From contig NKIE01000005.1 of NCBI GenBank assembly GCA_002256055.1, positions 1 to 24,726 on the forward strand: a DNA stretch of 24,726 nt. The letters run 5' to 3'. Below are positions 8,490 to 16,897 of the stretch, piece after piece. A program made the translations under genes and the position numbers. The DNA is from Pseudomonas sp. PGPPP3. Its GTDB lineage: Bacteria; Pseudomonadota; Gammaproteobacteria; Pseudomonadales; Pseudomonadaceae. Below the pieces are notes generated by a model that searched no databases, had not been told where the DNA came from, and saw nothing but the letters and a program-made list of their open reading frames with translations. The first letter of the stretch is position 1. Each line of letters opens with the position of its first letter.

Positions 8490-9778
8490 ATAACAAAAAT
8501 AGTTCTTCAACGGCCGGTGAGATTCCGGACAGCGAGCTAATTCGTTGGAAAACCAACGCGTGGCAAGATCCGAATATGGTGGCTTGGTACTCGGGACGTA
8601 TGGTCGAGAACACGGGCACCAACTATCTGAAGAATGCTCTGGAAATCGACATCATTCAGCGTTTTGTCAGCGGTCGCGACGTCATCGATATCGGTACTGG
8701 CACCGGACGCGCCGCATTGGCTCTGCTGCAGCAGGGTTACCAGATGACTGGTATCGATAGCTCTCAGGCGATGCTGGATGAGACTCGACGCCTGGCAGGC
8801 GGCTCTCCGATCAACTTGAAGGTAGGCGATATCCTCAAGTTGCCCTGCGCGGATGCGAGCTTTGATTCGGCTGTGGCGCTTAATGTGATGGTGCACTTCC
8901 CGAACTGGCGAGAGGCTCTGGCTGAGTGGCGCAGGGTGGTTCGCCCCGGTGGTCGTCTCCTGTTCGATATCCATTCCTACTCACATGTAGAGATGGCCTA
9001 TGGCGAGAATCCCAATCGCTGGCCCCAGGCACTTCGACAGACAGACGATCCCAAGGATTTCGCCAACTACATGGCGCGTCTTAGCGTTGCCGAGCTGGTG
9101 GAGCATGCGAATGCACAGGGGCTGACACTGCATGCCATCGTGCCTTATGGCGCATTTCTCGGTGGTGGGAACGTCAACTGGCTGCTTTACGAGCAGTTGG
9201 AGCGAACACACAAATGGAAGCGCGTTTTGTCCTGGTTTTCCTGCGATCCGGGGCTGGCTGAGCTGGGGTTGTTCCTCGAGCGGCAGCTAATCAGTCATCT
9301 TTCGCCAAGCCTCGCCGGGCGACTGTTTGTTGTACTTGAAAACCGCGCGGACCCCGCTGCCAACGCGCGTTTCGCGCAAGAGTTCGCGGCCCTTGAAGCC
9401 GCCTTGGCGCAACGCTCGTTTGCCGCCTTACAGCCCTGGTTGGGTGTCTCAGTGGCTGAGTGCGCGACAGAATTGCGCCGCTTGCTGCAACCGTTGCGAG
9501 CACGTCATTTCTTTTTCAGCCTGTTTGATGCGCTGCTTGATCGTCTGCCTGATTACGATTTCAGTGGTTTATTGCTACCTGATGTAGAGGAGCAATTGCT
9601 TACTTGGCGAGCTTTACGTCAGGCGGATAGGCGGGCAGTTGCGATCGCGAGAGGCTGGTCGGCTGATTGCGAGCAGCGTTTCAGGCACGGTGTCGATGTC
9701 ACTCAGGGCAGCGAGTATTTCTTGGTCGAGGCCATTTTGACTGAGTATTTTGAACTTTTTAGCGGGGAGCGCACATGA
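8486..9778 (+). CDS. Class I SAM methyltransferase with an extra C-terminal region
   Basis: Residues about 55-165 form a class I SAM-dependent methyltransferase. Motif I is VIDIGTGTGRA (66-76), acidic D91 ends the next strand in GIDSSQAM, and LNVMVHFPNW followed by WRRVVRPGGRLLFDIHS is the post-motif typical of Methyltransf_11/25 proteins. The remaining ~200 residues are helix-rich with many Leu, Arg and Glu; I recognise no family there. The start is ATG 8486, forming an ATGA overlap with the pseI stop, in preference to TTG 8471 further upstream. The protein is then 430 residues. The last 4 nt overlap the glycosyltransferase start. Its place between pseI and the glycosyltransferase suggests O- or N-methylation of a glycan sugar or of the glycan end. 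The acceptor cannot be read from the sequence. Confidence 0.8.
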   Translation: MNNKNSSSTAGEIPDSELIRWKTNAWQDPNMVAWYSGRMVENTGTNYLKNALEIDIIQRFVSGRDVIDIGTGTGRAALALLQQGYQMTGIDSSQAMLDETRRLAGGSPINLKVGDILKLPCADASFDSAVALNVMVHFPNWREALAEWRRVVRPGGRLLFDIHSYSHVEMAYGENPNRWPQALRQTDDPKDFANYMARLSVAELVEHANAQGLTLHAIVPYGAFLGGGNVNWLLYEQLERTHKWKRVLSWFSCDPGLAELGLFLERQLISHLSPSLAGRLFVVLENRADPAANARFAQEFAALEAALAQRSFAALQPWLGVSVAECATELRRLLQPLRARHFFFSLFDALLDRLPDYDFSGLLLPDVEEQLLTWRALRQADRRAVAIARGWSADCEQRFRHGVDVTQGSEYFLVEAILTEYFELFSGERT

Positions 9779-12700
9779 AGGCGCCTGCAATCATCAGCTT
9801 CCTCTGGGCAACACATTTCGAAGCCCTACGCCTGTTTTTGCGCGAGCACGGACCTCTGAGCATTCTGACGGCCAAGTCGCAGATCGGGCAGGGCCTGCTT
9901 GATCTGGCCAGTGAAACCGGCTGCAGCGTGGTAGCCCTTGATGGCTTACTGGATGAGCGTGATGTTGCCCAGTCCGCACAGGCAGCCGAACAATTCGGTG
10001 TTGGCTTTACAGGTTACTTGAGTGGACCGCGTTGCTCAGCGGCACTGAGTCTGGAAGATCGTGCCCAATTGCAGCCGTTGATTGAGCGACGCTGTGGTGA
10101 GGATTTACCGGCGACCATCGCAATTCTGGACGCGTGCGAGCGTGCTAGGGCGAGCTATCAGATCAAGCTGCTGGTGGTGAGTGAAGATGCATTGTTGCTG
10201 GGCAAAACAGTGGCTAATTGGGCCCGCCAGCACGCCATTCCATCGCTGCAACTGGCGCACTCCATCGCCCTTTGCGATCCCTATACAGTCCATGCGCAAC
10301 TGCACACGGATCTGCTGGCGGTTTACGGTGAGCGCGGCCTGGAAGGTTATCTTGATCTGGGCATAGCGCCTGAGCGGCTGCGCGTTACCGGCAGTCCTGC
10401 GTGGGACAACTACGCGCAGTTGCGCGGTCAGCGTGAGCAGGCTAATGCGTTCCTGCGTAACAAACATCAATTGCGTGCGGAGCTGCCTGTCGTAGTGTTT
10501 GGCACCACGTGGGCAGCCAACCTGTCAGCTCATGGTAACGAATCAATCTACGGTGACAGCCTGCTGGCCTTTATAGCAGCCTGCGAGTCACTGCGTCAGG
10601 AAGGGCTGCGATTCAATGCGGTAATCAAAGATCGACCGTCAAACCTGCATTTTGGCGAGCAGCGTTGCGCTGAGTTGCTGGCGGAGTTGGGGGCAAGCGA
10701 CGAGAGCTACTTCTACTCCACTGAGGACACTCAGCTGTGGGCGGTTGCTGCCGATTTGTTGGTTGCCGTGGATTCCAACTACAGCGTCGAGGCGATGCTG
10801 GCCGGTACTCCGACGATCAACCTATTAAATATAGGTGGCATGCTCCTTGGGCCGAGTTTTGAGGCGGAAAGCGGTGTTGTCGAAGCTGAGGCCCATGAGC
10901 TGGCGGCAGCGATACAGCGGTTACTCAGCGATGCACCGTTTCGAGCCCGTCAGCTAGAAAACATGCGGTTGCGCGCGCCTTACTACAACCTGGGCGTCGA
11001 TGGTAAAGCTGCACAACGGGTCGCCAGCCTGATGCAGGAGCTGGCGGCGGGGCGCTCCGAGGAGAGTAAGCGCTATGTCTGGCAGGAGTATTTGGATGTC
11101 GAGCACACGGATGTCGAAGTTGCTTACCACGATACTGCCCGAAGCCCGCTGATTGATGCCTTCGTTGAGCCGCCGCAGTTCGTCCTGGATATCGGCTGCG
11201 CGGCTGGGGCCAACGGTGAGCTGCTCAAACAGCGCTTTCCCGGGGCCAAGGTGTGGGGGCTGGAAATCAACCAGAGCGCAGCGCAGCAAGCTGCCACCAA
11301 GCTTGATCGGGTGCTGGTTGGCAAGTTCGAAGACTTCGACCTGCAGGCCGAAGGTATCGCCAAGGGCTCGCTGGATGGCGTGATTCTCGCGGATGTGCTC
11401 GAGCACATGTACAACCCCTGGTCGGTGTTGACTGCGCTTGGGCCTTATCTGAGCCCCAATGCGCAGGTCATTATTTCGATTCCCAATGTGCGTAACTTGC
11501 GGTTGATGAGCGCACTGACCGATGGCTATTGGGAGTATGAGGCGGCGGGTCTGCTGGATATCACCCATATCCGCTTCTTCACTTTGACAGAGTTCCGCCG
11601 CCTGCTATTCGAAACCGGCTACCACGTCGAGACCTTGTTGTATTCCTTGGATGCTCAGTTGCAGGGCGTCTTTGCTGACAACAAGGACAAAGCTTCGATT
11701 AATATTCGCGCCGGGCGTATGACCTTGCATGACCTCAGTCCCGACGAGTTGTCGGAATTGTGTTCTCTGCAGTTCATTATGCGGGTCGGTGTGGGTGGCA
11801 ATACTAACGACCTACTGGGGCGATACAAAGGGCGAGAAGCGTCGGCGGGGCCGCGAGAGCTTGTCGAAGTACATGAGCCCAGTGCGGCTGAGAAGTTGCA
11901 GCGCTGGATGGCGGCTCGTGTCCCGAATGAACTGCAGAATCAGCAAATTAATCACTATTTGCAGCAGCATGCGGGTGGTCCGCTCTTTGCGGTTGTGATT
12001 CTAGATCTGCAGGGGGACTCGAAGCGACTGATGAGCACCATCCGCAGCTTGGGGATGGAGCGCGGTCTGTATGCCACTCTGAAAATCATCGCGCTGTCTG
12101 TCGGTGATGTGCCGGCAAGTGCATCGACCGACAAGCTGCACTTCGTTCAAATCGATGGGCAGAATTATGTGCACGCGCTTAACCAAGCGATTCGTGATTC
12201 TGCCGTTGACTGGTTCATGTTGGTCGACGCCGGTGATGAGTTCACTGCCAGCGGCCTGATGATCGCCGCGCTGGAACTGACCCAGGCGCCAGAGTGTCGG
12301 GCTATCTATGGTGATGAGTTGCAGCGCCAGGATAATGGTGAAGTGGGTGGGCTTTTCCGTCCTGGCGTCAATCTGGACTTATTGCTGAGTTTCCCTCGGG
12401 CTATGGCCAGGCACTGGCTGTTTCGCCGTGAGGTGTTCCTCGAGGTTGGCGGCTTTGATGCGGCTTTTGCCGAGGCCCTTGAGTTTGACCTGGTGTTGCG
12501 GCTGATTGAAAAAGGTGGGCTGGCAGGGTTAGGCCATGTGGCAGAGCCGCTGTTAATAACAGACGCACCTATTTTGCAGGATAGCCCGACCGAGAGGGCG
12601 GCCATTGAACGTCACCTGGCGGTGCGGGGCTATGTCGCTGATGTAGGTTCGGATTGGCCAGCGCGCTATCGCATCAACTACGTGCATGCTGAAAAGCCCT

Positions 12701-14556
12701 TGGTCTCGATTATTATCCCGACGAAGGATCAACTGCCGATGTTGCGGCGCTGTGTCGAGACGCTGCTGGAGAAGACACGCTACGCGAACTATGAAGTGCT
12801 GATCGTCGATAACAATAGCGAAACCGCCGAAGCGCGGGAGTGGCTGGCCGCTATCGATGACATGGGCGAGCAGCAGGTGCGTGTGTTGCGCTACCCCCAT
12901 GCGTTCAACTTTTCGGCCATCAACAACATGGCGGTGAACGAGGCGCGTGGTGAGTATGTGGTTCTGCTCAACAACGATACCGCAATCATCAGTGAGTGCT
13001 GGCTGGATGAAATGCTTAACCACGCCCAGCGCCCGGAAGTCGGCATCGTAGGCGCAAAATTGCTGTATCCGAATGGTCATGTCCAGCATGCAGGCGTTGT
13101 GCTGGGGCTGCGCGGGCCAGCGGACCATCCATTTATCGACGAATCAATTGATGCCGTTGGCTACATGCATCGTTTGCAGGTCGTACAAAATTACACGGCA
13201 GTCACTGCTGCTTGTTTGATGATGCGCAAAGAGCTGTACCTGACCGTCGGCGGTATGGATGAGCAGGCTTTCAAAGTGTCCTACAACGACGTCGACTTGT
13301 GCCTGAAAGCTCATGATGCGGGTTTCCTGATCGTGTGGACGCCGCATGCGGTGGTCATGCACGAGGGCAGTATCAGTCAGAAGGCTGTCGATGTGGCCAC
13401 CCAGGAGGCCAAGCGCGCACGATTCGTCGGTGAGCAGGATGCCTTGTATGGCAAATGGTTGCCGCTGCTGGCCAACGACCCGGCGTACAACAAAAATCTC
13501 TCGCTCAATGGCAAGGGTTTTGAGCTGGAGACCGAGGTGCCCCTTAACTGGCGTCCTCTTGTTTGGCGACCTCAGCCGATTGTGTTGGCGCATCCAGCAG
13601 ATGCCTGGGGGTGTGGTAACTACCGTATTACCAAGCCTTTCTCAGCCATGGCTGCGGCGGGCTTGATCGATGGCATGCTTGCCAAAGGCTTGCTGCATGT
13701 TATGGATCTTGAGCGTTACGACCCGGATGTCATCGTGTTGCAGCGCCAGACGGCCGATGATCAGTTGGAGGCCATTCGTCGTATGCAGGCGTTCTCCCGT
13801 GCATTCAAGGTCTATGAGCTGGATGACTATCTGCCTAACCTGCCAATCAAAAGCGTGCACCGCAAGGATATGCCCAAGGATGTAATGCGTTCGCTGCGTC
13901 GAGGCCTTGGCTATGTGGATCGTTTCGTTGTGTCGACGCAAGCCCTTGCTGATTCATTCTCCGGGCTGCATGACAATATCCACGTCATCGAGAACTGCCT
14001 GCCGGTGGAGTGGTGGAAGGGCTTAACTAGTCAACGCCGGCGTGGGCGTAAACCTCGTGTGGGTTGGGCCGGTGGGGTAGGCCATGCCGGTGATCTGGAG
14101 TTGATCGTCGATGTGGTCAAGGAACTGGTCAATGAGGTTGAGTGGGTGTTCTTTGGCATGTGTCCGGAGAAACTGCGGGGTTACGTGCATGAGGTCCATG
14201 CCGGGATTGATATTGAGCGTTACCCAGCAGCGCTTGCTGCGCTGGATCTAGATTTGGCCCTTGCACCGCTTGAGCAAAACTTGTTCAACGAGTGCAAGAG
14301 CAATCTGCGCCTGCTTGAGTATGGCGCATGCGGTTTCCCAGTTATCTGTACCGACATTCGCTGCTATCAAGGTGATTTGCCGGTAACGCGGGTAAAAAAC
14401 CGTTTTCGTGATTGGGTCGATGCTATTCGCATGCACATCACTGATCTGGATGCGACGGCGCAGCAGGGCGATGCATTGAAACAAGCGGTCCTGCAAGGAT
14501 GGATGCTAGAAGGGGATAATCTGGAGCTGTGGCGTAAAGCTTGGCTGCCAGACTAG
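9775..14556 (+). CDS. Giant multidomain flagellar glycosyltransferase (five apparent domains)
   Basis: This 1593-residue cytoplasmic protein has no signal peptide or membrane segment. Apparent order: (1) 1-430, GT-B-like domain of unclear family, with VVVFGTTWAANLSAHG near 240 and VDSNYSVEAMLAGTPTI near 334-350. (2) 430-630, methyltransferase, with VLDIGCAAGANGE from ~470 and VILADVLEHMYNPW after it. (3) 735-960, degenerate GT2-like domain with FAVVILDL and WFMLVDAGDEF (~813-823). (4) 975-1240, clear GT2 of rhamnosyltransferase type, with PLVSIIIPT (975-983) and LNNDT (1065-1069). (5) 1263-1593, GT-B/GT4-like domain with GCGNYRI (1279-1285), VGWAGGVGHAGD from 1429 and NLRLLEYGACGFPVI (~1510-1525). 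Similar long enzymes between flgL and fliC build flagellin O-glycans in other pseudomonads (FgtA/Fgt1 type). A processive role building and attaching a Pse-containing glycan is inference. It overlaps the methyltransferase gene by ATGA and ends the island. Confidence 0.85.
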   Translation: MKAPAIISFLWATHFEALRLFLREHGPLSILTAKSQIGQGLLDLASETGCSVVALDGLLDERDVAQSAQAAEQFGVGFTGYLSGPRCSAALSLEDRAQLQPLIERRCGEDLPATIAILDACERARASYQIKLLVVSEDALLLGKTVANWARQHAIPSLQLAHSIALCDPYTVHAQLHTDLLAVYGERGLEGYLDLGIAPERLRVTGSPAWDNYAQLRGQREQANAFLRNKHQLRAELPVVVFGTTWAANLSAHGNESIYGDSLLAFIAACESLRQEGLRFNAVIKDRPSNLHFGEQRCAELLAELGASDESYFYSTEDTQLWAVAADLLVAVDSNYSVEAMLAGTPTINLLNIGGMLLGPSFEAESGVVEAEAHELAAAIQRLLSDAPFRARQLENMRLRAPYYNLGVDGKAAQRVASLMQELAAGRSEESKRYVWQEYLDVEHTDVEVAYHDTARSPLIDAFVEPPQFVLDIGCAAGANGELLKQRFPGAKVWGLEINQSAAQQAATKLDRVLVGKFEDFDLQAEGIAKGSLDGVILADVLEHMYNPWSVLTALGPYLSPNAQVIISIPNVRNLRLMSALTDGYWEYEAAGLLDITHIRFFTLTEFRRLLFETGYHVETLLYSLDAQLQGVFADNKDKASINIRAGRMTLHDLSPDELSELCSLQFIMRVGVGGNTNDLLGRYKGREASAGPRELVEVHEPSAAEKLQRWMAARVPNELQNQQINHYLQQHAGGPLFAVVILDLQGDSKRLMSTIRSLGMERGLYATLKIIALSVGDVPASASTDKLHFVQIDGQNYVHALNQAIRDSAVDWFMLVDAGDEFTASGLMIAALELTQAPECRAIYGDELQRQDNGEVGGLFRPGVNLDLLLSFPRAMARHWLFRREVFLEVGGFDAAFAEALEFDLVLRLIEKGGLAGLGHVAEPLLITDAPILQDSPTERAAIERHLAVRGYVADVGSDWPARYRINYVHAEKPLVSIIIPTKDQLPMLRRCVETLLEKTRYANYEVLIVDNNSETAEAREWLAAIDDMGEQQVRVLRYPHAFNFSAINNMAVNEARGEYVVLLNNDTAIISECWLDEMLNHAQRPEVGIVGAKLLYPNGHVQHAGVVLGLRGPADHPFIDESIDAVGYMHRLQVVQNYTAVTAACLMMRKELYLTVGGMDEQAFKVSYNDVDLCLKAHDAGFLIVWTPHAVVMHEGSISQKAVDVATQEAKRARFVGEQDALYGKWLPLLANDPAYNKNLSLNGKGFELETEVPLNWRPLVWRPQPIVLAHPADAWGCGNYRITKPFSAMAAAGLIDGMLAKGLLHVMDLERYDPDVIVLQRQTADDQLEAIRRMQAFSRAFKVYELDDYLPNLPIKSVHRKDMPKDVMRSLRRGLGYVDRFVVSTQALADSFSGLHDNIHVIENCLPVEWWKGLTSQRRRGRKPRVGWAGGVGHAGDLELIVDVVKELVNEVEWVFFGMCPEKLRGYVHEVHAGIDIERYPAALAALDLDLALAPLEQNLFNECKSNLRLLEYGACGFPVICTDIRCYQGDLPVTRVKNRFRDWVDAIRMHITDLDATAQQGDALKQAVLQGWMLEGDNLELWRKAWLPD

Positions 14557-14565
14557 TTGAGTGCT

Positions 14566-14587
14566 GAGCCCGCTTGGGCTCTTCCTT
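14566..14587 (+). terminator. Probable intrinsic terminator of the glycosylation island
   Basis: GAGCCC (14566-14571) and GGGCTC (14576-14581) form a perfect 6-bp GC-rich stem with loop GCTT, followed by TTCCTT. It lies 9 nt after the glycosyltransferase stop. The T-run is interrupted, so termination may be partial. Confidence 0.55.
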
Positions 14588-14733
14588 GAACACGCCGGCT
14601 ATTGCGATGGCCGGTAGTAGGCGATGTGTTGCTCCGTCAACTTATTGTTATGCGTGTTTTTGCTGGGTTGGTGAAAGCTAACTGGTTGATTAGGAAGCAG
14701 AAAAAAAATCATATTTTTCTTGCGTTTCCTGCC

Positions 14734-14760
14734 TCAAGTTGGCGAATGGTGAGCCGATAC
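14734..14760 (+). promoter_or_regulatory. Sigma-28 (FliA) promoter of fliC
   Basis: TCAAGTTG (14734-14741), an 11-nt spacer, and GCCGATAC (14753-14760) match the flagellar sigma-28 consensus TAAAGTTT-N11-GCCGATAA at exact spacing. The -10 box differs only at the last base. fliC is a FliA-dependent late gene in Pseudomonas. The predicted transcript start is near 14767-14770. Confidence 0.88.
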
Positions 14761-14834
14761 AAAGATCGAATGCGAACTGTATCGGTTGTCTGAGTAAGTG
14801 AAGCCGTTACTAGCATGCTCAGGCAAACTATTTA

Positions 14835-14858
14835 AGAACCATTGCGGTTCTGTGGAGG
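14835..14858 (+). promoter_or_regulatory. fliC leader hairpin next to the ribosome binding site
   Basis: AGAACC (14835-14840) and GGTTCT (14846-14851) form a perfect 6-bp stem with loop ATTGC. The Shine-Dalgarno GGAGG (14854-14858) begins 2 nt after the stem and lies 7 nt before ATG 14866, which fixes that ATG as the start. The hairpin leaves the site accessible and may stabilise the 5' end of this abundant mRNA; that function is inferred. Confidence 0.5.
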
Positions 14859-14865
14859 AAACACC

Positions 14866-16368
14866 ATGGCCTTAACAGTCAACACAAACGTGGCGTCGCT
14901 GAACACTCAGCGCAACCTCAATACTTCGTCCAAGGGCTTGGATACTTCTCTCCAGCGCCTTTCGACTGGCTTCCGCATCAATAGCGCAAAGGATGACGCT
15001 GCAGGTCTGCAGATCTCCAACCGCTTGACCAGTCAGATCCAGGGTCTGAACGTTGCAGTACGTAACTCCAACGATGGTATTTCGTTGGCGCAAACCGCTG
15101 AAGGCGCCTTGCAGCAATCCACTGGTATCTTGCAGCGTATGCGAGATCTGTCACTGCAGTCGGCTAACGGCTCAAACGGTGCTTCTGAGCGTGCTGCATT
15201 GCAGGGTGAGGTTTCCCAGCTGCAACAAGAGCTTAACCGTATCGCAGACACCACCAGCTTCGGTGGGCGTAAAATTCTTGACGGTTCGTTTGGTTCGCAA
15301 AGTTTTCAGGTGGGCGCGAATGCCTATGAAAACATCAACGTATCCATTGGCTCGGCTGCAACTGACCGTATCGGCGTGAACCGCTATACGTCGTCTGGTG
15401 GCGGTGCAACAACCAGCAGTGGTGCTTTCAGTGCCACCAGCGGCAGCGTGTATTCTTCGTCTGGCTTCAGTATCGACTCTAAGCTCAACAGTTCTGCTAC
15501 TGCGGTTGCTTTCACTGCAAGTGGTTCAGCTGGTGAAGTAGCAGCAGCGGTCAACTCAAAAAGTGACGAAACGGGTGTGACTGCCAACGCACGTACCGTA
15601 GCTCGACTGGGTACTGTGTCGGCCTCGGGTTCGATTGCGTTCGACTTGTATGGCGCGGATAGCAAAACAACCTCTACCAGTAACGCCAGTATTTCGGCTC
15701 TGGTAACCGATACCACAGACCTTTCCTCGCTTGCAGAAGCGATCAACAAGGAAAGCGGTAAGACGGGTATCTCGGCTGTTTCGAAAGGCTCTTATGTTGA
15801 GTTGGTGAGTGATCGCGGTGATGCGATCAAAATTGAGAACTTCTCGATTAGCGGTGCCGCTACTGCAAATCTGACGGCCTATAACTTTGACGGTTCGACA
15901 GCTGTTGGTGCTGCTGCGACGTTGAACAGTGGTGCTACAAATGATGGTCGAGTTGACGGTCAGGTGATTTTCGAAGCGCCGGATGCCTTCCAGATTACTG
16001 GTATGGGTGCAGGTGTGGCCACAGCTGCTGGTGCAAGTAGCTTCAGCTTGCTCGAGTCGGTTAAAGATATCGATATCAGCACCTCCGCTGGTGCTCAGGA
16101 TGCTCTGGGTATCATTAACGGCGCGATTTCCAACATTGACAGTCAGCGAGCTCAGTTGGGTGCGGTGCAAAACCGTTTCGAGAACACCATTACTAACTTG
16201 CAAAGCATTGGTGAGAACGCTTCAGCAGCACGTAGTCGGATTCGTGATACTGACTATGCTGCAGAAACCTCGGAACTGACCAAAAATCAGATCCTGCAGC
16301 AGGCAGGTACTGCGATCTTGGCTCAGGCTAACCAGTTGCCGCAGGCTGTGCTCAGTTTGCTGGGCTAA
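14866..16368 (+). CDS. fliC: Flagellin FliC
   Basis: FliC is the filament subunit. The 500-residue protein has the conserved N-terminal D0/D1 ([18 protein letters not shown], then [20 protein letters not shown]) and C-terminal D1/D0 ([20 protein letters not shown], then [20 protein letters not shown], ending SLLG). The region between about residues 165 and 400 is variable, very rich in Ser, Thr, Ala and Gly, and lacks Cys. It is the expected site of surface O-glycans made by the adjacent island. It contains two flagellin hook-IN-like motifs (near 226-240 and 289-305). ATG 14866 is chosen over the in-frame ATG 14842 because GGAGG sits 7 nt before it and MALTVNTN is the family N-terminus. It has its own sigma-28 promoter and is followed by a strong hairpin before flaG. 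Confidence 0.98.
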   Translation: MALTVNTNVASLNTQRNLNTSSKGLDTSLQRLSTGFRINSAKDDAAGLQISNRLTSQIQGLNVAVRNSNDGISLAQTAEGALQQSTGILQRMRDLSLQSANGSNGASERAALQGEVSQLQQELNRIADTTSFGGRKILDGSFGSQSFQVGANAYENINVSIGSAATDRIGVNRYTSSGGGATTSSGAFSATSGSVYSSSGFSIDSKLNSSATAVAFTASGSAGEVAAAVNSKSDETGVTANARTVARLGTVSASGSIAFDLYGADSKTTSTSNASISALVTDTTDLSSLAEAINKESGKTGISAVSKGSYVELVSDRGDAIKIENFSISGAATANLTAYNFDGSTAVGAAATLNSGATNDGRVDGQVIFEAPDAFQITGMGAGVATAAGASSFSLLESVKDIDISTSAGAQDALGIINGAISNIDSQRAQLGAVQNRFENTITNLQSIGENASAARSRIRDTDYAAETSELTKNQILQQAGTAILAQANQLPQAVLSLLG

Positions 16369-16387
16369 GCTCGGGGTGATTAGACTG

Positions 16388-16415
16388 CGGGAGGAAGGGT
16401 TCGCCCTCCCTCCCG
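16388..16415 (+). terminator. Strong UUCG-loop hairpin after fliC
   Basis: The arms 16388-16399 and 16404-16415 pair over 12 positions with one A-C mismatch (16395/16408), closed by the extra-stable tetraloop TTCG (16400-16403) on a G-C rich stem. It begins 19 nt after the fliC stop. No clean T-run follows (TTACCTCTTT), so it may act as a partial terminator and 3' stabiliser that makes fliC mRNA far more abundant than flaG. Confidence 0.65.
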
Positions 16416-16439
16416 TTACCTCTTTGTGAGGAGTAACGT

Positions 16440-16826
16440 ATGGAAATTAGCTCAACTCAAAAGCCGCTCCTCCTTGGTGCAAGTCAAGGTGCTGGGCGGC
16501 TTTCGGTTACTGAGGCTGTTAAGTCCTCTGAAGCCGTCGAGACTCAGCCCGCGGAGACAGCTGCAGCGACTCAGTCAAAAAAGGAGTCACCCTCCGAGGC
16601 AAGTCGTGAACAAATTGAAGGGGCGGTCGCCACCATTCAGGATTTTGTTCAATCCGTGCAGCGCAGCATTAACTTCGCTCTAGATGATTCCAGTGGTCGA
16701 GTAGTGGTTAAAGTGACGGATTCGGGATCAGGAGATGTCATTCGGCAAATTCCATCTGAGGAAGCGTTGCAGATGGCAGAGAATTTGTCCGAGGTGCGGA
16801 GCTTGTTGTTCAAGGCTGAGGCCTGA
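16440..16826 (+). CDS. flaG: FlaG-family flagellar protein
   Basis: This 128-residue FlaG-family protein is encoded between flagellin and cap genes, as in other pseudomonads (also called fleL). FlaG proteins influence filament length; the molecular role is not well settled. The N-terminal ~55 residues are low-complexity (Ala, Thr, Ser, Glu, Lys). The conserved C-terminal part has a helix (IEGAVATIQDFVQSVQRSIN), then FALDDSSGRVVVKVTD, the characteristic VIRQIPSEEALQMAENL, and a terminal helix. GAGGAG (16428-16433) lies 6 nt before ATG 16440. No separate sigma-28 promoter was seen between fliC and flaG, so it is probably co-transcribed with fliC through the hairpin. A sigma-54-like site just after it probably separates it from fliD. 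Confidence 0.9.
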   Translation: MEISSTQKPLLLGASQGAGRLSVTEAVKSSEAVETQPAETAAATQSKKESPSEASREQIEGAVATIQDFVQSVQRSINFALDDSSGRVVVKVTDSGSGDVIRQIPSEEALQMAENLSEVRSLLFKAEA

Positions 16827-16831
16827 TTTTC

Positions 16832-16847
16832 TGGCACGGCTTTTGAC
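16832..16847 (+). promoter_or_regulatory. Near-consensus sigma-54 promoter of fliD
   Basis: TGGCACGGCTTTTGAC (16832-16847) has a perfect -24 element (TGGCACG) and correct N10 spacing, but the -12 element reads GA where the consensus is GC. The predicted transcript start is about 16858, 40 nt before the fliD ATG. Pseudomonas fliD is a FleQ/RpoN-dependent gene, which supports the site despite the -12 deviation. Confidence 0.55.
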
Positions 16848-16897
16848 TATGTAATGTCTACAAGACGTTGGTAGTCATTTTTTTGGCGAGGTGCAGC

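Larger units (their letters stand above)
14588..14865 (+). promoter_or_regulatory. fliC upstream region (non-coding)
   Basis: Together with the terminator this is the only non-coding gap longer than 300 bases (14557-14865). It contains, in order, the island terminator, an A-run (14701-14708) and T-run (14714-14718) that could act as an UP element or bend, the sigma-28 promoter, and a fliC leader of roughly 95-100 nt with a hairpin before the Shine-Dalgarno. A 63-codon open frame at 14602-14793 spans the promoter and is not considered a gene. Confidence 0.6.

Noticed and set aside
10954..11568. 204-codon minus-strand open frame inside the giant glycosyltransferase gene
   Set aside because: It is antisense to a segment encoding a clear SAM-binding motif; it has no recognisable motif or ribosome site.
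14602..14793. 63-codon + strand open frame before fliC
   Set aside because: It spans the sigma-28 promoter and a poly-A run, has no Shine-Dalgarno, and its composition (Arg, Lys, Trp-rich) is not gene-like.
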